This document shows positions 35,071 to 43,809 of a stretch of 47,626 nt of DNA, one piece after another. Each line of letters begins with the position of its first letter. The stretch's first letter is position 1. Source of the DNA: Cupriavidus sp. U2. GTDB lineage: Bacteria; Pseudomonadota; Gammaproteobacteria; Burkholderiales; Burkholderiaceae. The notes under the pieces are model-generated. The model was not told where the DNA came from, did no database searches, and saw nothing but the letters and a program-made list of their open reading frames with translations. Made by a program: the position numbers and the translations under genes. The stretch is from positions 1 to 47,626 of the forward strand of contig NZ_RCOG02000016.1 of the NCBI RefSeq assembly GCF_009663685.2. Reading direction: 5' to 3'.

Positions 35071-36123
35071 GTGAATCGTGCAGCTTTCATTTTTCTGTCG
35101 GTAGGCGCGGCGCTGTTCGTGGGGCTGCTGGCCTGGCAGGGCTTTGGCGCGGTGACCACCACGCTGATGTCGGCCGGCTGGGGCCTGGCCGTGGTGGCCG
35201 CGTTCCATCTGGTGCCGCTGGCGCTCGATGCCGGCGCCATTGCCGTGCTGATGGACCGCAAGACCCGCCACGGGTCGTTCTGCAGCGCGCTCAAGGCGCG
35301 CTGGACCGGCGAATCGGTCAACAGCCTGCTGCCGGCCGGCCAGATCGGCGGGCCGGTGCTGATGGTGCGCTACCTGTCGCAGCGCGGCGCGCGCATGCGC
35401 GACGCGGCGGCCGCCATCACCGTCAGCACCACCACCCAGGCGCTGTCGCAGATGCTGTTCGCGCTGCTGGGCATTGCCGTGTTCGGCGCCAACGGCGACA
35501 TGTCCGAGTACCGTACCCCGATCATCGCCGTGACCGTGGTGCTGGGCGCCTGCGTGCTGGCGTTCTGCGTGCTGCAGCGGCGCGGGATGTTCGGCCGCAT
35601 GATGCGCATCGGGCAGAAACTGTTCGGCAAGCGCGCCGATGCGACGGAAGCCGCAGCCAACGACGGCAGCGACGCCAGGCCGGGCCGCTGGGCCGGGCTG
35701 GCCCTGCGTGCCGACGCCGTGGACAGTGCGATTCGGGAACTGTATCGCGACCGCAAGAAGGTTGCGGCCAGCTTCGGGCTTAACCTGCTGGGCTGGATCG
35801 CCGGCACCGGCGAGGTCTGGCTGATTCTTCATTTCCTGGGACATCCGGTGGACTGGCACGAGGCGTTGCTGCTCGAAAGCGTGGGCCAGGCCATCCGGGG
35901 TGCCGCGTTTGCCATTCCGGGCTCGCTCGGTGCGCAGGAAGGCGGATACCTGCTGCTGGCACCGCTGGTGGGCCTGCCGCCCGACGCCGCGCTAGCGCTG
36001 TCGCTGGCCAAGCGCGTGCGCGAGCTGGTGCTCGGCATTCCCGGACTGGTGTATCTGCATTTCAGCGAACGGAAGTTCCAGCGCCGTCGCGCCGCGCACG
36101 CCCTGGCGGCTGACCGGGGCTAG
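35071..36123 (+). CDS. Flippase-like (LPG-synthase TM/HpnL-type) membrane protein
   Basis: A 350-residue protein with about eight hydrophobic helices, of the lysylphosphatidylglycerol-synthase transmembrane fold (flippase-like domain, also seen in HpnL). Conserved features: ESVNSLLPAGQIGGPVLMVRYL near 88-110, and ESVGQAIRGAAFAIPGSLGAQEGGYLLLAPLVGLPPDAALALSLAKRVRELVLGIPGL near 270-325. It lacks the synthase catalytic domain. Members move lipids across the inner membrane or bind them. The GTG at 35071 was chosen for the spacing after the previous stop; no other start gives a sensible N-terminus. In this operon it could flip the phosphonolipid product. Confidence 0.82.
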   Translation: MNRAAFIFLSVGAALFVGLLAWQGFGAVTTTLMSAGWGLAVVAAFHLVPLALDAGAIAVLMDRKTRHGSFCSALKARWTGESVNSLLPAGQIGGPVLMVRYLSQRGARMRDAAAAITVSTTTQALSQMLFALLGIAVFGANGDMSEYRTPIIAVTVVLGACVLAFCVLQRRGMFGRMMRIGQKLFGKRADATEAAANDGSDARPGRWAGLALRADAVDSAIRELYRDRKKVAASFGLNLLGWIAGTGEVWLILHFLGHPVDWHEALLLESVGQAIRGAAFAIPGSLGAQEGGYLLLAPLVGLPPDAALALSLAKRVRELVLGIPGLVYLHFSERKFQRRRAAHALAADRG

Positions 36124-36157
36124 CGCGGCCACATTCATTTCTCATGAGAACAACGTG

Positions 36158-36913
36158 ATGCGAGCAATCATTCTTGCCGCGGGCCTTGGCCTGCGACTTC
36201 AGCAACAGCCGGGCAAGCAGTTCCCGAAATGCCTGTTGCGCTTTGACGGGCTCACGCTGCTCGAACGTCACCTGCGCCTGCTCGATGCGGCCGGCGTGAC
36301 CGAAGTGGTGCTGGCGCTCGGCTTCGAGCCGGACCAGGTCAAGGAAGAGCTGGCCCGTATCGGCCGCGACCTCGAAATCGTGATCAACACGCGCTACGAC
36401 CTGGGCAGCGTGCTGACCGTGCATACCGTGGCCGACGCCATGACGCGCGGCGGCGATGTGCTGCTGATGGACGCCGACGTGCTCTACGACGAGCGCATCA
36501 TGGCCAAGCTGGTGGCCGGCGACACCGTGAACCGCCTGCTGATCGACCGCGACTTCGAAGCCGGCGACGAGCCCGTGAAGCTGTGCCTGAAGGACGGCGT
36601 GCCCGTGGAACTGCGCAAGCAGCTCATGGCCGACCTGCAGTACGACACCATTGGCGAGTCGGTGGGCTTCTTCCGCTTCAAGGAAGACTGCGCACGCCGC
36701 CTGGCCGAGATCGTCAAGGGATACGTCGACTCGGGCCGCGCCAACATGCCGCACGAGGAAGCCGTGCGCGACCTGCTGCTGGAACAGTCCCACGTATTCG
36801 ACACTGCCGACGTGACCGGCGCCCCGTGGATCGAAATCGATTTTCCCGGCGACGTCTCGCGCGCAGCCGTGGAAGTCCTGCCCCAACTTCTGCCTGTAGG
36901 AATCGCCCAATGA
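36158..36913 (+). CDS. Nucleotidyltransferase (phosphonate operon)
   Basis: A 251-residue nucleotidyltransferase of the sugar-1-phosphate/phosphocholine cytidylyltransferase type. The signature is [26 protein letters not shown] (LxAGxGxRL...PK), with the metal Asp pair at [10 protein letters not shown] and near the C-terminal EIDFPGD. It resembles the cytidylyltransferases that activate choline phosphate or AEP. The stop overlaps the next start by 4 nt (36910-36913). It is separate from the nucleotidyltransferase module fused to PEP mutase, so the operon has two such activities. GTG at 36155 is also in frame. Confidence 0.85.
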   Translation: MRAIILAAGLGLRLQQQPGKQFPKCLLRFDGLTLLERHLRLLDAAGVTEVVLALGFEPDQVKEELARIGRDLEIVINTRYDLGSVLTVHTVADAMTRGGDVLLMDADVLYDERIMAKLVAGDTVNRLLIDRDFEAGDEPVKLCLKDGVPVELRKQLMADLQYDTIGESVGFFRFKEDCARRLAEIVKGYVDSGRANMPHEEAVRDLLLEQSHVFDTADVTGAPWIEIDFPGDVSRAAVEVLPQLLPVGIAQ

Positions 36914-38616
36914 ACGCCATCGACCCGAACCTGCTCGCCAACTCCGGTACTTCGGTGCCCCTGTCGCGCGCCGCGCGACTGCGCCAGATGCTGCTCTCGA
37001 ACGAGCTCGAATTCATCATGGAAGCCCATAACGGCCTGTCCGCACGGATCGTGCGCGAGGCCGGCTTCAAGGGCATCTGGGCGTCCGGCCTGGCCATTTC
37101 GGCCCAGTTCGGCGTGCGCGACAACAACGAGGCCAGCTGGACCCAGGTGGTGGACAACCTGGAGTTCATGGCCGACGCCAGCGACCTGCCCATCCTGCTG
37201 GATGGCGACACCGGCTACGGCAACTTCAACAACGTGCGCCGCCTGGTACGCAAGCTGGAGCAGCGCGGCATTGCCGGGGTCTGCATCGAGGACAAGATCT
37301 TCCCGAAGACCAACAGCTTCATCGGCGGCGAGCAGCAGCCGCTGGCCGATATCGACGAGTTCTGCGGCAAGATCAAGGCCGGCAAGGATTCGCAGGCCGA
37401 CGACAACTTCTCGATCGTGGCCCGCGTGGAAGCCCTGATCGCCGGCTGGGGCATGGAAGAGGCGCTGCGCCGTGCCGAGGCCTACCGCCAGGCTGGTGCG
37501 GACGCCATCCTGATCCACAGCAAGCTGTCGAAGGCCGACGAGATCGTGACGTTCGCCCGCGAATGGGGCAACCGCGCCCCGCTGGTGATCGTGCCGACCA
37601 AGTACTACAGCACGCCGACCGACGTGTTCCGCAAGGCTGGCATCAGCCTGATCATCTGGGCCAACCACCTGATCCGCGTGGCCGCATCGGGCATGCAGGC
37701 CGTGGCGAAGGACATCTACGAGAACCAGACGCTGGTCAATGTGGAAGACCGCATCGCCACCGTCAACGAGATCTTCCGCCTGCAGGATGCCGACGAATAC
37801 TCGGCCGCCGAGAAGATCTACCTGACCGGCGGCCAGGCGCCGGGCTCGGCCGTGGTGCTGGCCGCAGGCCGGGGCAAGGGCCTCGAGGCGCTGACCGAGG
37901 ACAAGCCCAAGGTCATGCTGCCGGTGGCCGGCAAGCCGCTGCTGCGCTGGCTGGTGGACGGCTTCAAGAACCAGGGCATCAACGACATCACGGTGGTGGG
38001 CGGCTACAAGGCCGAGGCCATCGACGCGGCCGGCATCAACCTGGTGCGCAACGACCGCTATGCCGAAACCGGCGAGCTGGCGTCACTGGCGGCCGCCGCC
38101 GACACGCTGCAGAACGACACCGTGATCGCCTATGGCGACCTGCTGTTCCGCAGCTATATCCTGCGCGACCTGGTGGACACCGATGCGCCGTTCAGCGTGG
38201 TGATCGATTCGTCGGAATCGGCGCCGTCCAACCAGAGCGTGCGTGACTTTGCCTGGTGCTCGGCATCGGACGACCGCGACCTGTTCGGCCAGAAGGTGCT
38301 GCTCAAGAAGATCTCGGATGACGTGCCGGCCGGCGACGCCCCGCACGGCCGCTGGATCGGCCTGATGAACGTGCGTGGCGAAGGCCGCGCGCGCCTGCAG
38401 ACGCTGCTGGGCGAACTGCGCCAGCGCCCGGACTTCGACAAGCTCGACCTGCCCGACCTGCTCAACGCGCTGGTCGCCGCCGGCGAACAGGTGGAGGTCA
38501 AGTACGTGCACGGCCACTGGCGTGGCGTGAACGACCTGGAAGACTTCCGCCGCGCCGGCGATTTCGCGCACGGCCAGACGCCGTTCGCGGTGGGCAACGG
38601 CGAGGCCGCTCAATGA
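36910..38616 (+). CDS. PEP mutase fused to nucleotidyltransferase
   Basis: A 568-residue fusion. Residues about 22-300 are PEP mutase: WASG (57-60), D98-G-D100 in [10 protein letters not shown], and [10 protein letters not shown] (127-136, the mutase signature with Lys129 and Asn135), which converts PEP to phosphonopyruvate. Residues about 312-560 are a nucleotidyltransferase: [31 protein letters not shown], then [14 protein letters not shown] and the metal-binding YGDLLFR. The fusion suggests the C-terminal half activates a pathway product, most simply AEP with CTP. It overlaps the next gene by 4 nt (38613-38616). Confidence 0.92.
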   Translation: MNAIDPNLLANSGTSVPLSRAARLRQMLLSNELEFIMEAHNGLSARIVREAGFKGIWASGLAISAQFGVRDNNEASWTQVVDNLEFMADASDLPILLDGDTGYGNFNNVRRLVRKLEQRGIAGVCIEDKIFPKTNSFIGGEQQPLADIDEFCGKIKAGKDSQADDNFSIVARVEALIAGWGMEEALRRAEAYRQAGADAILIHSKLSKADEIVTFAREWGNRAPLVIVPTKYYSTPTDVFRKAGISLIIWANHLIRVAASGMQAVAKDIYENQTLVNVEDRIATVNEIFRLQDADEYSAAEKIYLTGGQAPGSAVVLAAGRGKGLEALTEDKPKVMLPVAGKPLLRWLVDGFKNQGINDITVVGGYKAEAIDAAGINLVRNDRYAETGELASLAAAADTLQNDTVIAYGDLLFRSYILRDLVDTDAPFSVVIDSSESAPSNQSVRDFAWCSASDDRDLFGQKVLLKKISDDVPAGDAPHGRWIGLMNVRGEGRARLQTLLGELRQRPDFDKLDLPDLLNALVAAGEQVEVKYVHGHWRGVNDLEDFRRAGDFAHGQTPFAVGNGEAAQ

Positions 38617-39800
38617 TCGAGGCGGCCCAGTTCGTGGAAGCCGCGCGCGAGCGCGGCTTCGAGTGGTATGCGGGCGTGCCCTGCTCGTACCTGACGCCGT
38701 TCATCAACTACGTGGTGCAGGACCCGTCGCTGCACTACGTGTCGGCCGCCAACGAAGGCGACGCCGTGGCGTTCATCGCCGGGGTGACGCAGGGGGCGCG
38801 CGATGGCGTGCGCGGCATCACGATGATGCAGAATTCGGGCCTCGGCAACGCGGTGAGCCCGCTTACGTCGCTGACCTGGACGTTCCGCCTGCCGCAGCTG
38901 CTGATCGTCACGTGGCGCGGCCAGCCCGGCGGCGCGGCGGACGAACCGCAGCACGCGCTGATGGGTCCGGTGACGCCGCAGATGCTCGACACGATGGACA
39001 TCCCGTGGGAACTGTTCCCCACCGAGCCGCAGGCCGTAGGCCCGGCACTGGATCGGGCCATCGCCCATATGGACGCCACGGGCCGCCCGTACGCGCTGAT
39101 CATGCAGAAGGGCAGCGTCGCGCCCTACCCGCTCAAGTCGCAGAAGGGCCCCATCGCACGTGACAGGGCGCTGCCGGAAGTGTCCCGCACCGGCGCGGCC
39201 ACGCTGCCGAGCCGCACGGACGCGCTGCGGCGCGTGATTGCCCATACGCCGGTCGATTCGACCGTGGTACTGGCATCGACCGGCTTTTGCGGCCGCGAGC
39301 TTTACGCGCTGGACGACCGGCCGAACCAGCTCTACATGGTGGGATCGATGGGCTGCCTGACGCCGTTCGCGCTCGGCCTGGCCCTCGCACGCCCTGACCT
39401 GAAGGTGGTGGCGGTCGATGGCGACGGCGCCGCGCTGATGCGCATGGGCGTGTTTGCCACGCTGGGCGCCTATGGCCCGGCCAACCTCACGCACGTGCTG
39501 CTGGACAACAATGCCCACGATTCCACGGGCGGACAGGCCACGGTGTCGCACAACGTGTCGTTTGCCGGTGTAGCGGCGGCGTGTGGCTACGCGTCAGCCA
39601 TCGAGGGCGATAACCTGGCCATGCTGGACGCCGTGCTGGCCCGTGCGGCCACGGCCACGGCGGGCCCGAACTTTGTGTGCCTGCAGACCCGCCCCGGCTC
39701 GCCGGACGACCTGCCGCGCCCGTCGGTGACGCCCGTGCAGGTGTCCACGCGCCTGGGCCGCCAGATTGGCGCCGACCAGGGCAACGCCAGCCACGCCTGA
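38613..39800 (+). CDS. Phosphonopyruvate decarboxylase
   Basis: A 395-residue thiamine-diphosphate enzyme that converts phosphonopyruvate to phosphonoacetaldehyde and drives the unfavourable PEP mutase step. Motifs: [14 protein letters not shown] (19-34), [12 protein letters not shown] with the cofactor Glu48, [17 protein letters not shown], and the thiamine-diphosphate-binding [12 protein letters not shown] followed by [13 protein letters not shown]. Length and motifs match AepY/Ppd. A 35-nt gap leads to the transaminase. Confidence 0.95.
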   Translation: MIEAAQFVEAARERGFEWYAGVPCSYLTPFINYVVQDPSLHYVSAANEGDAVAFIAGVTQGARDGVRGITMMQNSGLGNAVSPLTSLTWTFRLPQLLIVTWRGQPGGAADEPQHALMGPVTPQMLDTMDIPWELFPTEPQAVGPALDRAIAHMDATGRPYALIMQKGSVAPYPLKSQKGPIARDRALPEVSRTGAATLPSRTDALRRVIAHTPVDSTVVLASTGFCGRELYALDDRPNQLYMVGSMGCLTPFALGLALARPDLKVVAVDGDGAALMRMGVFATLGAYGPANLTHVLLDNNAHDSTGGQATVSHNVSFAGVAAACGYASAIEGDNLAMLDAVLARAATATAGPNFVCLQTRPGSPDDLPRPSVTPVQVSTRLGRQIGADQGNASHA

Positions 39801-39835
39801 TCCCACGCCTGACTCCAACCCGCTTGAGAGAACAC

Positions 39836-40903
39836 ATGCTGCTTCTGAATCCCGGCCCGGTAACGCTGTCCGAACGTGTCCGCAAGAGCCTGCTGCAAAC
39901 AGACCTGTGCCACCGTGAAAGCGAGTTCTTCGACCTGCAGGACGAAGCGCGCCAACGGCTGCTGGACATCTACGGGCTCGACCCCGCCGCCTGGACGGCG
40001 GTGCTGATGACCGGTTCCGGCACGGCGGCGCTGGAAAGCATGATCGCCGGGCTGGTTCCGGCGCAAGGCAAGCTGCTGATCGTGCAGAACGGCGTCTATG
40101 GCGAGCGCATCGCGCAGATCGCCACGCAGTACCAGATCCCGCACACGGTGGTGAAGCACGAGTGGATGGAAGCCCCGGACCTGGCCCGCATCGACGCGGC
40201 GCTGGCGGCTGACAAGGCCATCACCCACCTGGCCGTGATCCATCATGAGACCACCACGGGCCGCCTGAACGACCTGCCGGCCATCGACGCGCTGTGTCAG
40301 GCGCGCGGCGTGCGCCTGCTGGCCGATACGGTCAGCAGCTTCGGCGCCGAGGCGATCGACTTCAGCGGCAATATCGACGCCGTGGCGGCCACCGCCAACA
40401 AGTGCCTGCACGGCGTGCCCGGCGCGGCGTTCGTGATCGTGCGTCGCGCGGCGCTGGCCCATGCGGTAAGCCGCACCTACTACCTCGATATCGCCCGGTA
40501 CGCGAAGCAGCAGGACCAGCGCAACACGCCGTTCACGCCGTCCGTCCATGCGTTCTATGCGCTGGTCGAGGCGCTGCGCGAGCACAGCGACGAAGGCGGC
40601 TGGCAAGCGCGCCACCAACGCTATGCCGCGCTGGCCGAGGAAGTGCGCAGCGGGCTGGCGGCGCTGGGCATCGAGGCCTTGTGGCCGGCAGCGCAATCGT
40701 CGGTGGTGCTGCGCGCGTACAAGCTGCCGCAAGGCGTCACGTACGAGCAACTGCACGACGGCCTCAAGGCGCGCGGCTTCGTCATCTATGCCGGCCAGGG
40801 CGGCCTGTCTTCGCAACTGTTCCGGATCTCGACCATGGGCGCGCTGAAGGCGGCCGACATGCACCGGCTGATCGCCGGCTTCCGCGAACTGCTGCATCGT
40901 TGA
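39836..40903 (+). CDS. phnW: 2-aminoethylphosphonate transaminase-type aminotransferase
   Basis: A 355-residue PLP enzyme of the class V family. Start: LLNPGPVTLSERVRKSLLQTDLCHRESEF; GSGTAALESMI is the phosphate-binding segment; Asp164 and Lys189 (ATANKCLHGVPG) are the PLP ligands. In a biosynthetic context it aminates phosphonoacetaldehyde to 2-aminoethylphosphonate; the same enzyme also runs in the degrading direction, but here the mutase and decarboxylase genes show synthesis. It is the last gene of the operon. PhnW is about 360 residues, so the length is normal. Confidence 0.92.
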   Translation: MLLLNPGPVTLSERVRKSLLQTDLCHRESEFFDLQDEARQRLLDIYGLDPAAWTAVLMTGSGTAALESMIAGLVPAQGKLLIVQNGVYGERIAQIATQYQIPHTVVKHEWMEAPDLARIDAALAADKAITHLAVIHHETTTGRLNDLPAIDALCQARGVRLLADTVSSFGAEAIDFSGNIDAVAATANKCLHGVPGAAFVIVRRAALAHAVSRTYYLDIARYAKQQDQRNTPFTPSVHAFYALVEALREHSDEGGWQARHQRYAALAEEVRSGLAALGIEALWPAAQSSVVLRAYKLPQGVTYEQLHDGLKARGFVIYAGQGGLSSQLFRISTMGALKAADMHRLIAGFRELLHR

Positions 40904-40933
40904 GGGTCGACGGGCGAATGGGAGAGGGGCGAT

Positions 40934-42514
40934 TCAAAGCTGCTCTTCCACCGGCAGCAGCCGCAGCACGCCCTGCTTGAACTTGTCCCACCCGTTCATG
41001 TCCGGTTCGCTGGTGTAGGTGCGCACCGCCCCGCCCTCGCGCGTCACCCACTGCAGCGATTCTCCGTCGTCGCTCAGCACGACCTGGTACGCCGCGTCCA
41101 GCATCGCATCGTCAACGCCCTGGGACAGCATGTCGCAGAGTTCCTTGCTGTCGACGACGATGCCCATCTCCGTGTTGAGCCGTGCCGAGCGCGGGTCCAG
41201 GTTCAGCGATCCGATAAACAGTTCGTGGCGATCGACCATATAGGTCTTGGCGTGCAGGCTGGCGCGGCTGCTTCCGCCCGGGCCCCGGTGTCGCTTCTGC
41301 CTGGCCATCTCGGCATAGGCGGTCGGTTTCAGCTCGTACAGGATGACGCCGGCCTTGAGCAGCGCCTTGCGCCTTGGCGCATAGCCGGCATGGACCGCGG
41401 ACACATCGGTGGCGCCGTAGGAATTGGTCAGGATGCGCACCTGCACGCCGCGCTTCTGCATGTCGGTCAGCCAGGTCATGGCCGCGTCCGGCGGCACGAA
41501 GTATGGCGAAATCAGCGTCAGGTCGTGTTGCGCGCCTTCCAGGAATTTCACCAGCTTCGGAATCGCATGGGTGGAGTCGTCCTCGGGTGGCAGCAGCACC
41601 TTGGCCGCACGGTCGGCAATCACGGTGGCCTGGCCCCAGTACTCGGGCAGCTTGTTGTCGCGCAACAGCTGCACGATGCCGGTTTCCAGCAGAGACTGCC
41701 CGTACGGCGTGGCCCGCATGTTCACGGCGTGCTCGTCCAGGTAGGTGCGCAACTTCTGCTGCTGGGTGGCCGCGTCGTCGCCGCTCAGCGGCTTGGCCAT
41801 CGCCGATAGCGGATACACGGCCTCGCTGTTCCAGAAGTCGTCGAACACGGCCGACACCTCGGGCACTACCGGCCCGGCGGCCAGCAGGTCGAGATCGGTG
41901 AAATCGGTCTCGGCCGCGCCATAGTACTGGTCGCCGATATTGCGCCCGCCCACGATGGTCAGCTGGTTGTCGGCCGTCAGCGACTTGTTGTGCATGCGGC
42001 GATTGATGCGCCGGAAGTCGGTCACGTACTCGAACAGCCGCACATTGCGGCTGGCGAACGGGTTGAATACCCGCACTTCGACGTTGGGATGGGCGTCCAC
42101 GGCCGACAGCGCGTGGTCCTGCCGTGCCAGGTGGATATCGTCCAGCAGCACCCGCACGCGCACGCCCCGGTCGGCCGCGGCCATGATCTCGGCCAGCAGC
42201 GTCAGGCCGGTGTTGTCGGCATCGAAAATGTAGTACTGGACGTCGAGGCTGCGTTGCGCGGTGCGCGCAAGGGCGATCCGCATCGCCAGGGCATCGGTCC
42301 CGGACAGCAGCGGATAGAAGGCCGACTGGCCCGGATGCTGCGCCAGCCTGGGCGCCATGCCGCGCGCCAGCATGGTGTCGCTGGTGTCCTGCAGTGCCAT
42401 CTCGGGCGCCAGCGGCGGTCGTTGCGGCAACCCGGCGCAGGCGCCCATCAGTAGCGCCAGCATCACCATCAGCGGTCGACTCACCTGCCTGAGCGCAGCC
42501 TGCGTGACATGCAT
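40934..42514 (-). CDS. Phospholipase D-family lipoprotein
   Basis: A 526-residue protein of the PLD superfamily with a lipoprotein signal (MHVTQAALRQVSRPLMVMLALLMGAC, Cys26), so it is anchored on the periplasmic face. Both HKD-like motifs are present: H175-N-K-SLTA-D182 and H421-A-K-TYMV-D428. These transfer or hydrolyse phosphatidyl groups. The architecture resembles cardiolipin synthase ClsC-type or lipid-modifying PLDs that act in the envelope. The ATG at 42514 follows GGAGGGGG. It is convergent with the phosphonate operon (30 nt apart) and divergent from the Old Yellow Enzyme gene. Confidence 0.88.
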   Translation of the reverse strand: MHVTQAALRQVSRPLMVMLALLMGACAGLPQRPPLAPEMALQDTSDTMLARGMAPRLAQHPGQSAFYPLLSGTDALAMRIALARTAQRSLDVQYYIFDADNTGLTLLAEIMAAADRGVRVRVLLDDIHLARQDHALSAVDAHPNVEVRVFNPFASRNVRLFEYVTDFRRINRRMHNKSLTADNQLTIVGGRNIGDQYYGAAETDFTDLDLLAAGPVVPEVSAVFDDFWNSEAVYPLSAMAKPLSGDDAATQQQKLRTYLDEHAVNMRATPYGQSLLETGIVQLLRDNKLPEYWGQATVIADRAAKVLLPPEDDSTHAIPKLVKFLEGAQHDLTLISPYFVPPDAAMTWLTDMQKRGVQVRILTNSYGATDVSAVHAGYAPRRKALLKAGVILYELKPTAYAEMARQKRHRGPGGSSRASLHAKTYMVDRHELFIGSLNLDPRSARLNTEMGIVVDSKELCDMLSQGVDDAMLDAAYQVVLSDDGESLQWVTREGGAVRTYTSEPDMNGWDKFKQGVLRLLPVEEQL

Positions 42515-42579
42515 CGTGCCCCCTCCCCTGATTGTTCCAGCATGAACAACGGACATGTACGGAAACAACGATAGCGATC

Positions 42580-42621
42580 TTACCGCGCGCTGCTATGCTT
42601 TCGATACTTTCATTTTGAAAG
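42580..42621 (+). promoter_or_regulatory. Promoter and palindrome for Old Yellow Enzyme gene
   Basis: TTACCG (42580-42585), 17 nt and GATACT (42603-42608) form a moderate promoter. A perfect inverted repeat, CTTTCA-TTT-TGAAAG (42607-42621), covers the start point. The ATG is at 42647. This is a typical position for a repressor such as an HxlR- or TetR-type protein, but none is in the window. Confidence 0.55.
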
Positions 42622-42646
42622 CTTTATAGCCCAGCCGCATAAGCAT

Positions 42647-43726
42647 ATGACTACCCTTTTCGATCCGCTCCAGATTGGTGACCTGCACCTGCCCAACCGT
42701 ATCGTGATGGCTCCGCTGACGCGTCTGCGCGCCGCCGATCCGGTACATGTTCCCAACGCGCTGATGGCGGAGTACTACGCCCAGCGCGCCAGCGCCGGCC
42801 TGCTGATTTCCGAAGGCGTGCCCGTGTCGCCCGATGGCGTGGGCTACCCGAACGTGCCGGGCTTGTGGTCCGACGAGCAGGTTGCCGGCTGGAAACAGGT
42901 GACCGATGCCGTACACCGTGCCGGCGGCCGAATCGTGGCCCAGCTGTGGCACGTCGGCCGCATTTCGGACCCGAGCCTGCTCGATGGCCGTACCCCGGTG
43001 GCGCCCAGCGCCATCGCGGCCGGCGGCAACGTCAGCCTGCTGCGCCCGCAGCGTCCGTTCGTGGTGCCGCGCGCGCTGACCGTGGCGGAAATCGCCGATG
43101 TCGTGGCCGATTTCGGGCGTGCCGCGGCCAATGCCAAGGCCGCCGGCTTCGACGGCGTGACGATCCACGCCGCCAACGGCTACCTGCTGGACCAGTTCCT
43201 GCAAGACGGCAGCAATGTCCGCACCGATGCCTATGGCGGATCGGTCGAAAACCGCGCCCGCATCCTGCTGGAAGTGGCAGACGCCGTGACGGCGGTCTGG
43301 AACCCCAGCCGCGTGGGCGTGCACCTGGCCCCGCGTTCGCCGAGCCATTCGATGAGCGAGACCCAGCCGGCGCAAACGTTCGGCTACGTGGCCAAGGCGC
43401 TGGGCCAGCGTGGGCTAGGCTTCCTGTTCGTGCGCGAAACGCAGGGGGAAGGTGCGCTGCTGCCGCAGATCAAACAGGCGTTTGGCGGCGCGATCATCGC
43501 CAATGACGGGTTCGACCAGGATGCCGCCCAGGCGGTGCTGGCAAGTGGCGACGCCGATGCGGTGGCATTTGGCCGCGCCTATATCGCCAACCCGGATCTG
43601 GTGGATCGCCTGAAGCGGCGTGCCGCGCTGAACGCGGTGGACCCCGCCACGCTGTATGGCAGCGCGGGCGAGCCGGCCCAGGGCTACACCGACTATCCGA
43701 CGCTGTCCCAGGCCGTCCAGGCCTGA
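42647..43726 (+). CDS. Old Yellow Enzyme-family alkene reductase
   Basis: A 359-residue FMN enzyme of the NemA/OYE family that reduces activated alkenes and nitro compounds with NADPH. Start: LFDPLQIGDLHLPNRIVMAPLTRLRA; substrate-binding His174 and Asn177 (VTIHAANGYLLDQF); DAYGGSVENRARILLEV; and the FMN-phosphate region AFGRAYIANPDLVDRL. It is complete. It has its own promoter with a palindrome. Confidence 0.95.
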   Translation: MTTLFDPLQIGDLHLPNRIVMAPLTRLRAADPVHVPNALMAEYYAQRASAGLLISEGVPVSPDGVGYPNVPGLWSDEQVAGWKQVTDAVHRAGGRIVAQLWHVGRISDPSLLDGRTPVAPSAIAAGGNVSLLRPQRPFVVPRALTVAEIADVVADFGRAAANAKAAGFDGVTIHAANGYLLDQFLQDGSNVRTDAYGGSVENRARILLEVADAVTAVWNPSRVGVHLAPRSPSHSMSETQPAQTFGYVAKALGQRGLGFLFVRETQGEGALLPQIKQAFGGAIIANDGFDQDAAQAVLASGDADAVAFGRAYIANPDLVDRLKRRAALNAVDPATLYGSAGEPAQGYTDYPTLSQAVQA

Positions 43727-43766
43727 CTTTGGCCGGCTGTCCCGGACGCCCCGGCATTCCGGCCGG

Positions 43767-43782
43767 CCCGGGGCATCCCGGG
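43767..43782. other. GC-rich hairpin between convergent genes
   Basis: CCCGGG (43767-43772), GCAT and CCCGGG (43777-43782) sit in an extremely GC-rich stretch between the convergent reductase and Rieske genes. It has no T-run; a role in termination is possible but not shown. Confidence 0.3.
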
Positions 43783-43809
43783 CGCCCGGAACAGGCGGCT
43801 TGGCTTGGC

